NCBI GenBank assembly: GCA_049801375.1
Contig: JBARKJ010000060.1
Span: forward strand, 1 to 25,586
DNA length: 25,586 bases
Reading direction: 5' to 3'
DNA from: JBARKJ01 sp049801375
GTDB lineage: Bacteria > Nitrospirota > JACRHJ01
Shown: positions 6,080-13,377 of the stretch, in pieces
Numbering within the stretch: position 1 is the first letter of the stretch
Layout of the letters: each line of letters begins with the position of its first letter
Translations under genes and position numbers: made by a program
Notes under the pieces: generated by a model
What the model was told of the DNA's origin: nothing
The model's database searches: none
Seen by the model: the letters and a program-made list of their open reading frames with translations, nothing else

Positions 6080-7507
6080 TTAATCTTCGACTTCCTGCTC
6101 CGCGTAAACCTCGCTCATTTCGAGCGGAACTTCGGGCAGAAGACACGAGCAGACGACTTCTTCATCTTTCTTTCCGGAAGGAATCCCCTTCGTCCGGCAA
6201 ACCTCAAGGAATATCTCAACCAGTTCCGGGTCGAACTGGCTACCCGCGCAGTATTTCAGCTCCTGAATGGCGTTGTCAATGCCTATGGACGGCCTGTACG
6301 GCCTGTCTTCCGTCATGGTGTCGAAGGAGTCCGCGATGCAGAGCGCCCTCGCCATCAGAGGGATTTCCGTTCCCTTAAGGCCCGCCGGATAACCCCCGCC
6401 GTCCCAGCGTTCGTGGTGGTGGCGTACAGCCGGGAGGATGTCGTCCATATCGTTAATCGGCGCCAGTATCTCGCAGCCCCTGTCGGGATGCTGCTTTATA
6501 AGCTCGCGTTCCTCCGGCGTCAGCTTCTCCGTCTTGTCCAGGAGCGCGTCGTAAGTGCCTATCTTGCCTATATCGTGCAGCAGCCCGGCAAGACGTATCC
6601 GCTCTATAAACCGCGGCTCCATACCCAGCTTCTCCGCAATCGACGCCGCGTACTCCGCCACCCGCTCGGAATGTCCTTTCGTCCAGGGGCTTTTTGCGTC
6701 GATGGCGGAAGACAGCGCGTGGGTAATGTTCATCGAGAGGCTCTCCAGTTCATTTATAAGCTTGGTGTTTTTAAGGGCCACCGCAAGCTGGCGGGCCACC
6801 CCTTTCAAAAGGCGCAGGTCGGAGGGGGAAGGCAGGACGTCGGGCGGCGTGTAAAAGGTCATGATACCAAGGACGATACCTTCCGATTTGATGGGTATTA
6901 TGATATGCCCGTGAGGTTTCATCCCCGGATAATGCACCGTGTGCGACGGGTCTTTCATGCAGTTAAGCGATATTAAGGATTTGCCCTCCGCCGCGGCCTT
7001 GCCGCAGAGGCAGTGACCGAACCGGATGACGGTCTCTTCTTTCAGCAGCGCGTCGTGCAGGTTTACTGACGCGGCCATCCTGAGGGTGCGGCTTCCCTCT
7101 TTTTCCACTATGAAGATGACCCCCCTCCTCACCACGCTCAGGAAATGAAGGTTCAGCACCTCCCGGAGCGCGTCCCCCAGCATCTTTTCCGGGTCCTTGC
7201 TTTTCGAGATTATCATGGATATCGAATTGATCGCGGAAAGCTCGCGGTTCCTCCGGATTATCTCTTTCTTCTTCCCTTCGTCGTCTTCGCGTACCCTGCC
7301 TATCACCGCCCCGGCGAGCGAAAAGACGACGACAGCCCCCAGGAGAAAAAATTTTAAAGCAGCCGAACTGTCGTTGGCTAAGACGGATGGGAAGAAGGTG
7401 TTGAGCAGGGAATAGAAGACAAAACCGGTAGCGCCGATAGCGGCGCCGCCAAGTGCGAACCTCACTGGGAGGCCTAATCTTATTTGGAGGGTCTTGCTTA
7501 GTTTCAT
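6080..7507 (-). CDS. Membrane-anchored GAF / HD-GYP protein (probable c-di-GMP phosphodiesterase)
   Basis: The 475 residues read as two N-terminal transmembrane helices (about 14-36 and 50-70), a short coiled linker, a GAF domain (about 105-250) and an HD-GYP domain (about 262-440). HD-GYP metal and catalytic residues are intact: GHSERV (H279), HDIGK (311-315), KQHP (H340), RHHHERWDGGGYP (362-374) and CIAD (D393), followed by the MTEDRPYR stretch. It should hydrolyse c-di-GMP at the membrane under control of the GAF domain, which holds an unusual Cys/His set (HCLCG at 165-169, C183, H189, H192, H199, H201). No clear Shine-Dalgarno precedes ATG 7507. Its stop lies 5 bases from the convergent hpt stop, with no terminator between. 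Confidence 0.93.
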   Translation of the reverse strand: MKLSKTLQIRLGLPVRFALGGAAIGATGFVFYSLLNTFFPSVLANDSSAALKFFLLGAVVVFSLAGAVIGRVREDDEGKKKEIIRRNRELSAINSISMIISKSKDPEKMLGDALREVLNLHFLSVVRRGVIFIVEKEGSRTLRMAASVNLHDALLKEETVIRFGHCLCGKAAAEGKSLISLNCMKDPSHTVHYPGMKPHGHIIIPIKSEGIVLGIMTFYTPPDVLPSPSDLRLLKGVARQLAVALKNTKLINELESLSMNITHALSSAIDAKSPWTKGHSERVAEYAASIAEKLGMEPRFIERIRLAGLLHDIGKIGTYDALLDKTEKLTPEERELIKQHPDRGCEILAPINDMDDILPAVRHHHERWDGGGYPAGLKGTEIPLMARALCIADSFDTMTEDRPYRPSIGIDNAIQELKYCAGSQFDPELVEIFLEVCRTKGIPSGKKDEEVVCSCLLPEVPLEMSEVYAEQEVED

Positions 7508-7538
7508 GTATTACTTTTGTTATTTCTTTGACCGGTTT

Positions 7539-7567
7539 AATTTACTATAACAAAAAGATGCTGTCAA
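7539..7567 (-). promoter_or_regulatory. Predicted promoter of the HD-GYP gene
   Basis: On the minus strand a perfect TTGACA (7567-7562), a 17-base spacer and TAAATT (7544-7539) lie about 25 bases before the probable transcript start and 32 bases before the ATG at 7507. Confidence 0.62.
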
Positions 7568-7591
7568 CCTAAAAGCTTGTCTTAATTTGTA

Positions 7592-7620
7592 TTGTTTATG
7601 AACCCGCAATATGTTATATT
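7592..7620 (+). promoter_or_regulatory. Predicted promoter of the ftsH-to-comEC operon
   Basis: TTGTTT (7592-7597), a 17-base spacer ending in TGT, and TATATT (7615-7620) form an extended -10 promoter with a weak -35. It would start transcription near 7627, about 29 bases before the ftsH ATG. Confidence 0.55.
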
Positions 7621-7655
7621 TTATTGTTAAATCGTGTGAATTCGACGGAGGTTTA

Positions 7656-9557
7656 ATGAACTCGAACATAAAGAACATTTCCTTAATACTTGTACTCATC
7701 CTCTCGATGGTCCTGGTATACCATCTTTTCTCCTCCCCGCAGAAACAGGAAAAGGAGTTGATATACTCGGATTTTCTCGCCAAGGTGCAGACTTCCGACG
7801 TGACCGACGTGGTCCTGAACGAGGACGAACAGGGTATCGAGATCGCCGGGAAACTCAAAGGCGGCGAGAATTTCAAGAGTTTCGCCCCCAAGGACCCGCA
7901 GCTCATCCCGATGCTCCAGTCCAAGGGGGTGCGGATAACTGCGAAGAAGGTGGAAGCGAGTCCGTGGTACTCGCAGCTCCTGTTATTCTGGGCCCCCATA
8001 GTCCTGATGATATTCTTCTGGATATTCATCATGCGGCAGATGCAGATGGGCGGCAACAAGGCCATGGCCTTCGGCAAGAGCCGGGCCAAGCTCCTGACCG
8101 AGAGCACCAAGAAGGTGACTTTTGCCGACGTTGCCGGGATAGAGGAGCCCAAGGAAGAGCTTCATGAGATTATCGAGTACCTGAAGGACCCGCAGAAGTT
8201 CCAGCGGCTGGGCGGCAGAATCCCTAAAGGCGTGCTTCTGGTCGGACCTCCCGGAACGGGCAAAACCCTTCTCGCGAAGGCCATTGAAGGAGAGGCGGAC
8301 GTCCCCTTCTTCTCCATATCCGGCTCGGACTTCGTCGAGATGTTTGTCGGCGTCGGGGCTTCCCGCGTCCGCGACCTATTCGAGCAGGGCAAGAAAAACG
8401 CCCCGTGCATCATATTCATAGACGAACTGGACGCGGTCGGAAGGCACAGGGGCGCAGGTCTTGGCGGCGGGCATGACGAACGCGAGCAGACTCTGAACCA
8501 GCTCCTTGTCGAAATGGACGGCTTCGAGTCCAACGAAGGTGTCATCCTTATCTCCGCCACGAACAGGCCGGACGTGCTGGACCCTGCGCTCTTAAGGCCG
8601 GGCCGCTTCGACCGTCAGGTGGTGGTCCCCCGCCCGGACATCAAGGGACGCGTGGGCATACTCGAAGTGCATACCCGCAAGGTGCCGCTGGATGCGGACG
8701 TGGACCTGGAGGTTATCGCCCGCGGGACGCCGGGTTTTGCCGGCGCGGACCTTGCGAACCTCGTGAACGAGGCGGCGTTACTCGCGGCCAGGGAGAATAA
8801 GGACAAGGTCTACATGGTCGATTTCGAACACGCCAAGGACAAGGTAATGATGGGCATCGAGCGAAAGAGCATGGTGCTCTCCGACCAGGAAAAGAAAAAT
8901 ACAGCCTACCACGAGGCGGGGCATACGCTTTCCGCGCTGCTGACTCCGCGCACGGACCCGATACACAAGGTTACCATCATCCCGCGCGGGCGCGCCCTGG
9001 GCCTTACCATGCAGCTCCCGATAGACGAGCGATATACCTACGACCGCGAATATCTCCTCTCGCAGCTCGTCGTGCTCCTTGGCGGCCGCGTGGCGGAGGA
9101 ACTGTCCCTCGGGCATATGACCACCGGGGCCGGCAACGACCTCGAACGCGCCACGGAGCTTGCCCGGAAGATGGTCTGCGAATGGGGCATGAGCGAAAAG
9201 CTCGGGCCGCTGACATTCGGCAAGAAGGAAGAGCAGATATTCCTTGGCCGGGAGATCGCCCAGCACCGCGACTACAGCGAGCATACGGCCGTCGAGATAG
9301 ACGCGGAGGTAAGGAAACTCGTAATAGAGGCATACGGACGCTCCAAGGGCATCCTGCGTGATAACGTCAAGGGCTTGAACGCCATCGCGGAGGCGCTGCT
9401 CGAAAAAGAGACCCTGGACGGCAAAGAGGTAATCGAGATCCTTGCTTCAGTCGGGATAAGCCTGCCCGACGCTGACGCAAAAATCAAGGTCGCCGAAAAG
9501 GAAGGCTCGATATTAGCCCCGGACAACGAAGGGGGCATCAAGGAGACGGAAGGTTAA
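7656..9557 (+). CDS. ftsH: ATP-dependent zinc metalloprotease FtsH
   Basis: FtsH is a hexameric membrane AAA+ protease that extracts and degrades membrane and regulatory proteins. The 633 residues show a first membrane helix (8-25), a periplasmic segment, a second helix (about 107-127), the AAA domain with Walker A GPPGTGKT (197-204), pore loop MFVGVG (229-234), Walker B IIFIDELDA (252-260) and SRH ATNRPDVLDPALLRPGRFDR (301-320), then the M41 peptidase with HEAGH (419-423) and third zinc ligand D495 (GAGNDLERAT). The frame opens upstream at 7611, inside the promoter; ATG 7656 follows a perfect GGAGG (7647-7651) and is the start. folP begins one base after its stop. Confidence 0.97.
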   Translation: MNSNIKNISLILVLILSMVLVYHLFSSPQKQEKELIYSDFLAKVQTSDVTDVVLNEDEQGIEIAGKLKGGENFKSFAPKDPQLIPMLQSKGVRITAKKVEASPWYSQLLLFWAPIVLMIFFWIFIMRQMQMGGNKAMAFGKSRAKLLTESTKKVTFADVAGIEEPKEELHEIIEYLKDPQKFQRLGGRIPKGVLLVGPPGTGKTLLAKAIEGEADVPFFSISGSDFVEMFVGVGASRVRDLFEQGKKNAPCIIFIDELDAVGRHRGAGLGGGHDEREQTLNQLLVEMDGFESNEGVILISATNRPDVLDPALLRPGRFDRQVVVPRPDIKGRVGILEVHTRKVPLDADVDLEVIARGTPGFAGADLANLVNEAALLAARENKDKVYMVDFEHAKDKVMMGIERKSMVLSDQEKKNTAYHEAGHTLSALLTPRTDPIHKVTIIPRGRALGLTMQLPIDERYTYDREYLLSQLVVLLGGRVAEELSLGHMTTGAGNDLERATELARKMVCEWGMSEKLGPLTFGKKEEQIFLGREIAQHRDYSEHTAVEIDAEVRKLVIEAYGRSKGILRDNVKGLNAIAEALLEKETLDGKEVIEILASVGISLPDADAKIKVAEKEGSILAPDNEGGIKETEG

Positions 9558-9558
9558 G

Positions 9559-10488
9559 GTGGAGGCTAATTCCGGGATAGTTGCCGGAAATAAATCTTAT
9601 CGTCTGCAGTTGGGAAACCGCGTCCTCGAACTTTCCTCAAAGACGCATATTATGGGCGTCATCAACATCACGCCCGATTCTTTCTCCGACGGGGGCCGGT
9701 TTAACGTCAAAAGCGGCCGGTTTGACAAAGAACAACCTTTCCAGCCTGATTATTCGAAAGCGATAGAGGCCGCGCTCCGCATGGCGGAAGAGGGCGCGGA
9801 CATAATAGACGTCGGCGGGGAGTCCACCAGGCCGGGCGCAAACGCCATTTCTCATGAAGAGGAAACGGCGCGGGTCCTGCCGGTTATCGAAGGCATCAGG
9901 AAACACTCCGACATCCCCGTCTCGATAGACACATTCAAATCCGCCACAGCCCTTGCGGCGCTCACAGCCGGGGCCTCCATAATAAACGACATAAGCGGCC
10001 TGACCTTCGACCCGGATATGGCAAAGGCCGCGGCAAAAACCGGCGCGGCAATAATAATAATGCACATAAAAGGCACGCCCGCCGACATGCAGGCCGACCC
10101 GCGCTACGCCGACCTCCTTGGGGAGGTGAAGTCGTATCTCGTATCCGGCATAGAAAAAGCGAAGGCTGCGGGCGTCCCCGAAGAGAAGATATTAATCGAC
10201 CCGGGTATAGGTTTCGGAAAGAACGCCGAACATAACCTTGAGCTTGTAGCGAGGCTTAAGGAACTGGCCCGGCTCGGCTACCCGGTGGTGCTGGGCGTAT
10301 CTCGAAAGGCGTTCATAGGCAGACTTACCGGCGGTGCGCCTGCCTCCGACAGGCTGGAAGGCACCATTGCCGCCTCGGTGCTAGGCATAGCGAACGGTGC
10401 GAATATCATCAGGGCACATGACGTAAAGGCCGTCCGCCGTGCGGCGGACGTCGCGGACGCGATACTCCGGGCGGGAGTTTCAGCTTGA
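9559..10488 (+). CDS. folP: Dihydropteroate synthase with an enlarged active-site loop
   Basis: This folate-pathway enzyme condenses p-aminobenzoate with dihydropterin pyrophosphate and is the target of sulfonamides. All family motifs are visible in a TIM barrel of 309 residues: MGVINITPDSFSDGG (32-46), DVGGESTRPGA (84-94), INDISG (142-147), MHIKGTP (168-174), DPGIGFGK (214-221), GVSRKAF (246-252) and RAHDV (285-289). The loop after SDGGRF carries about 18 extra residues (roughly 49-66) compared with the usual short turn, and seems to come from a 21-base duplication (GRF repeated). The start is GTG 9559 with GGAAGG five bases upstream, one base after ftsH. cdaA follows after 33 bases. Confidence 0.95.
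   Translation: MEANSGIVAGNKSYRLQLGNRVLELSSKTHIMGVINITPDSFSDGGRFNVKSGRFDKEQPFQPDYSKAIEAALRMAEEGADIIDVGGESTRPGANAISHEEETARVLPVIEGIRKHSDIPVSIDTFKSATALAALTAGASIINDISGLTFDPDMAKAAAKTGAAIIIMHIKGTPADMQADPRYADLLGEVKSYLVSGIEKAKAAGVPEEKILIDPGIGFGKNAEHNLELVARLKELARLGYPVVLGVSRKAFIGRLTGGAPASDRLEGTIAASVLGIANGANIIRAHDVKAVRRAADVADAILRAGVSA
9694..9723 (+). repeat. Short in-frame direct repeat inside folP
   Basis: GGCCGGTTT occurs at 9694-9702 and again at 9715-9723, exactly 21 bases (7 codons) apart. It encodes the doubled GRF in the enlarged loop 1 of dihydropteroate synthase. Confidence 0.85.
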
Positions 10489-10521
10489 ACTATTCAAGAC
10501 GTACCAGGGAGACGGAGCTAT

Positions 10522-11286
10522 ATGCTTGAGGCGATAAGGGACATCCGCATGTGGGACGTGCTCGATATCCTCATCGTCTCATTTATACTCTACCGCGTGT
10601 TCCTCCTCATAAAGGGGACGCGGGCGGTGCAGATGGTGTTCGGGCTTGGAGTCCTGCTACTAGCTCTGATATTCTCGCGCTGGGCCGGGCTGTTCACGCT
10701 GAACTGGCTGGTCCAGAGCTTCATGTCGCAGGTGGTCCTGGTAATCCTCGTGCTCTTTCAGCCGGAGCTTCGGCGCGCGCTGGCCCACATGGGGCAGAAC
10801 TCGCTCTTCTCGTCGCTGTCGCCTATCGAGTCTTCCAAGTTCCTGGACGAGATAGTCAAGGCGGCGGTATCCCTGGCCAACAGGCGCATCGGGGCGCTGG
10901 TCGTCCTGGAGCGGGAGACTGACCTGAAAAATATAATCGACATGGGTACGCCGCTTGAGGCGCGGGTGAGCAAGGAGCTTCTCTTAAGCATTTTCCACCC
11001 CACCTCCCCTCTGCACGACGGCGCGGTAGTGGTCCAGGAGGGTCGGATAGCCGCGGCGGGATGCTTTCTGCCGCTCAGCATGAGCCCTTTGGTGGCGAAG
11101 GAGCTTGGCACGCGCCACCGGGCGGCGATCGGCCTGACCGAGGAGACGGACGCGGTCGTCATAGTCGTCTCCGAGGAGACCGGGACTATTTCGATGGTGC
11201 AGGCGGGAAAGCTCGACCGCGACCTTGACGCGGTAACGCTGCGGCGCGCACTTACCGGGATATTCAAGACACGGAAAAAGAAGTAG
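10522..11286 (+). CDS. cdaA: Membrane diadenylate cyclase (c-di-AMP synthase)
   Basis: CdaA makes cyclic di-AMP from two ATP. The 254 residues begin with three membrane helices (about 14-30, 37-53 and 60-80) followed by a DAC domain (about 100-250). The catalytic motifs DGA (166-168, in LHDGAVVV) and RHR (198-200, in GTRHRAAIG) are intact, with SEETG (217-221) behind them, so the enzyme should be active. ATG 10522 has CGGAG just upstream. It sits in the folP-cdaA-ybbR-glmM order known from several phyla, where YbbR (CdaR) and GlmM bind and tune the cyclase. c-di-AMP controls osmolyte uptake and cell-wall balance in organisms that have it. Confidence 0.96.
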   Translation: MLEAIRDIRMWDVLDILIVSFILYRVFLLIKGTRAVQMVFGLGVLLLALIFSRWAGLFTLNWLVQSFMSQVVLVILVLFQPELRRALAHMGQNSLFSSLSPIESSKFLDEIVKAAVSLANRRIGALVVLERETDLKNIIDMGTPLEARVSKELLLSIFHPTSPLHDGAVVVQEGRIAAAGCFLPLSMSPLVAKELGTRHRAAIGLTEETDAVVIVVSEETGTISMVQAGKLDRDLDAVTLRRALTGIFKTRKKK

Positions 11287-11322
11287 GGTTACCTGCAAAC
11301 TTTATAATCAGACTGGGAAGTT

Positions 11323-11994
11323 ATGATTCAGCGGCTGAGACACATGGTCTTCGACAACTTCGAGATAAAGATATTCTCGCTGGTCTTCGCGCTGGTCCTG
11401 TGGCTCCATGTCTCCACGCGCGGCACCTCCGAGGTGAACTTCATGGTGCCGCTCGAGCTTCGGGACATACCAGATCAGATGGCGGTGGTCGGGAACGTGC
11501 CTGGGCTTGTGGATATAAGGGTCCAGACGCGCCAGACGTTCCTGCAGCGGCTGACCTCCAAGGATTTCTCCGTCTTCATAAGCCTTGCGGGGGCGAAACC
11601 GGGCGAGGCTACATATACCCTTACCCCGTCCAACGTACGCGCCCCCGGAAGCGTCACGATAGAAAGTGTCAGCCCCGCCGAGGTGCGCCTGCGGCTGGAG
11701 AAGCTGGCGCAGAAGACCCTTCCGGTGAGGGCGGAGCTTTCGGGGCGGCCTTCCAAGGGTTACAGAATCCAGAAGATTGAGACGAACCCGCCCTCGGTCA
11801 TGGTGGAAGGGCCTGATAGCCTGGTCAAGAGGCTGGAATACGTCCAGACGGCGAAAATCGATATAACCGGCGTATCCGGCAACATCGAAAGGATGGCCCC
11901 GCTGATCTCTCCGGGAGAGGGACCCGTCAAGCTTTACGACGACAGCGTACAGGTGTTTATAACAGTTTCCAGGAACCGCAAAGAGGAACAATGA
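11323..11994 (+). CDS. ybbR: YbbR-domain protein (CdaR-like regulator of CdaA)
   Basis: The 223 residues start with one membrane helix (about 15-31, IKIFSLVFALVLWLHV), which should place the rest outside the cytoplasm, followed by two YbbR beta-rich domains (about 36-118 and 119-215). Repeated motif traces are visible, such as PLELRDIP and LPVRAELSG at the domain starts. CdaR of Bacillus is a membrane-bound modulator of CdaA and usually has more YbbR domains; this one is shorter. Its stop overlaps the glmM start by four bases (ATGA), so translation is coupled. The ATG at 11323 follows GGGAAG. The regulatory role is inferred from family and position. Confidence 0.92.
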   Translation: MIQRLRHMVFDNFEIKIFSLVFALVLWLHVSTRGTSEVNFMVPLELRDIPDQMAVVGNVPGLVDIRVQTRQTFLQRLTSKDFSVFISLAGAKPGEATYTLTPSNVRAPGSVTIESVSPAEVRLRLEKLAQKTLPVRAELSGRPSKGYRIQKIETNPPSVMVEGPDSLVKRLEYVQTAKIDITGVSGNIERMAPLISPGEGPVKLYDDSVQVFITVSRNRKEEQ

Positions 11995-13343
11995 GAAAAC
12001 TCTTCGGCACCGATGGTATAAGGGGTACGGCGAACGTACATCCGATGACGACGGAGATGGCAATGAAGCTTGGCCGGGCGGCGGCTTATGTTTTCAGGAA
12101 CGGCCGCGTCGCAAGACACAGGATCGTAATCGGCAAGGACACCCGCCTCTCCGGCTATATGCTTGAGTCCGCGCTTACTTCCGGCATCTGCTCCATGGGG
12201 ATGGACGTCCTGCTGGTGGGGCCGCTCCCCACGCCGGGGATAGCCTTCATCACCAGGAGCCTGCGTGCGGACGCGGGCGTGGTGATATCCGCATCCCATA
12301 ACCCTTACGAGGATAACGGGATCAAATTCTTCTCCCGCGACGGTCTGAAGCTTCCTGACGAGGTCGAAGACAGACTCGAGGGGCTTATCACATCCGGCGA
12401 GATAGACCACATCCGGCCCACCGCCTCAGAAGTCGGCAAGGCGTTCCGGGTGGACGACGCCGTCGGGCGTTATATAGAGTTCGTAAAGAGCACGTTCCCG
12501 AAGGGGATGACCCTTGAGGGGATGAAGATAGTAGTGGACTGCGCCAACGGCGCGGCTTATAAGGTTACGCCCTGGGTGCTGAAAGAGCTGGGCGCCGAGG
12601 TATTCGTGCTGCACGACAAGCCGGACGGCTCCAACATAAACGCCGGGTGCGGTTCGCTGCATTCGGAGGTCATCCAGAACGCCGTCGTGGAGCAGGGCGC
12701 GGACGTCGGCATAGCGCATGACGGCGACGCCGACCGCGTTATTTTCTGCGACGAAAAGGGCAGGGATTTCGACGGCGACAAGGTCCTGGCCCTCTGCGCG
12801 ATAGACATGAAGAAACGGAAAACCCTGGCCAAAAATACCGTGGTCGCCACGGTAATGAGCAATTTGGGCCTTGAACTCGCGATGAAAAAGGCGGGGATTA
12901 CCCTTATCAGGACAGCCGTAGGAGACCGGTATGTGGTTGAAGAAATGCTCCGGCAGGGCTACAACCTGGGCGGCGAGCAGTCCGGTCACGTCGTTTTCAT
13001 GGACTATAACACCACCGGCGACGGCGTAATAACGGCGCTTCAGGTACTCTCCATAATGAAGCGCACCGGGAAAAAGCTCTCCGCCCTTGGAAAGGTGATG
13101 ACTACCTACCCGCAGGTGCTCGTTAATGTAAAAGTACGGGAAAAGACGGAAATCATGGACGTCCCCGCCCTGGCGGAAATCGTGCGGGCGGCGCAGGCTT
13201 CTCTTGACGGGACGGGTAGACTCCTGATAAGATACTCTGGGACCGAGCCGAAGCTTCGGATAATGGCCGAGGGGAGCGACAAGACCCATATAGAAAACAT
13301 GGTGCGGGATATAGCCGCCGCGGTTTCAAAAGAGCTGGGCTGA
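11991..13343 (+). CDS. glmM: Phosphoglucosamine mutase
   Basis: GlmM converts glucosamine-6-phosphate to glucosamine-1-phosphate, a step towards UDP-GlcNAc, peptidoglycan and LPS. The 450 residues show the N-terminal MRKLFGTDGIRG, the phosphorylated serine S102 in ISASHNP (same number as in E. coli), the magnesium-binding loop DGDADR (244-249), the sugar-specificity loop GGEQSGHV (about 325-332) and the phosphate-binding RYSGTEPKLRIM near the end. All residues needed for activity are present. In other bacteria GlmM inhibits CdaA by direct contact, which gives the gene cluster a regulatory sense. The kinase gene begins 34 bases downstream with no terminator between. Confidence 0.97.
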   Translation: MRKLFGTDGIRGTANVHPMTTEMAMKLGRAAAYVFRNGRVARHRIVIGKDTRLSGYMLESALTSGICSMGMDVLLVGPLPTPGIAFITRSLRADAGVVISASHNPYEDNGIKFFSRDGLKLPDEVEDRLEGLITSGEIDHIRPTASEVGKAFRVDDAVGRYIEFVKSTFPKGMTLEGMKIVVDCANGAAYKVTPWVLKELGAEVFVLHDKPDGSNINAGCGSLHSEVIQNAVVEQGADVGIAHDGDADRVIFCDEKGRDFDGDKVLALCAIDMKKRKTLAKNTVVATVMSNLGLELAMKKAGITLIRTAVGDRYVVEEMLRQGYNLGGEQSGHVVFMDYNTTGDGVITALQVLSIMKRTGKKLSALGKVMTTYPQVLVNVKVREKTEIMDVPALAEIVRAAQASLDGTGRLLIRYSGTEPKLRIMAEGSDKTHIENMVRDIAAAVSKELG

Positions 13344-13377
13344 CACACTTTTATTTCCCAAGAGTTTTAAGAGTACT

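Noticed and set aside
11303..11308. TATAAT between cdaA and ybbR as an internal promoter
   Set aside because: No acceptable -35 and no TG extension, inside a tightly spaced operon; most likely chance.
12426..13289. 287-codon open frame antisense to glmM (and similar ones at 11308-12063 and 23130-23999)
   Set aside because: They are fully antisense to genes with intact catalytic motifs and show no family signature.
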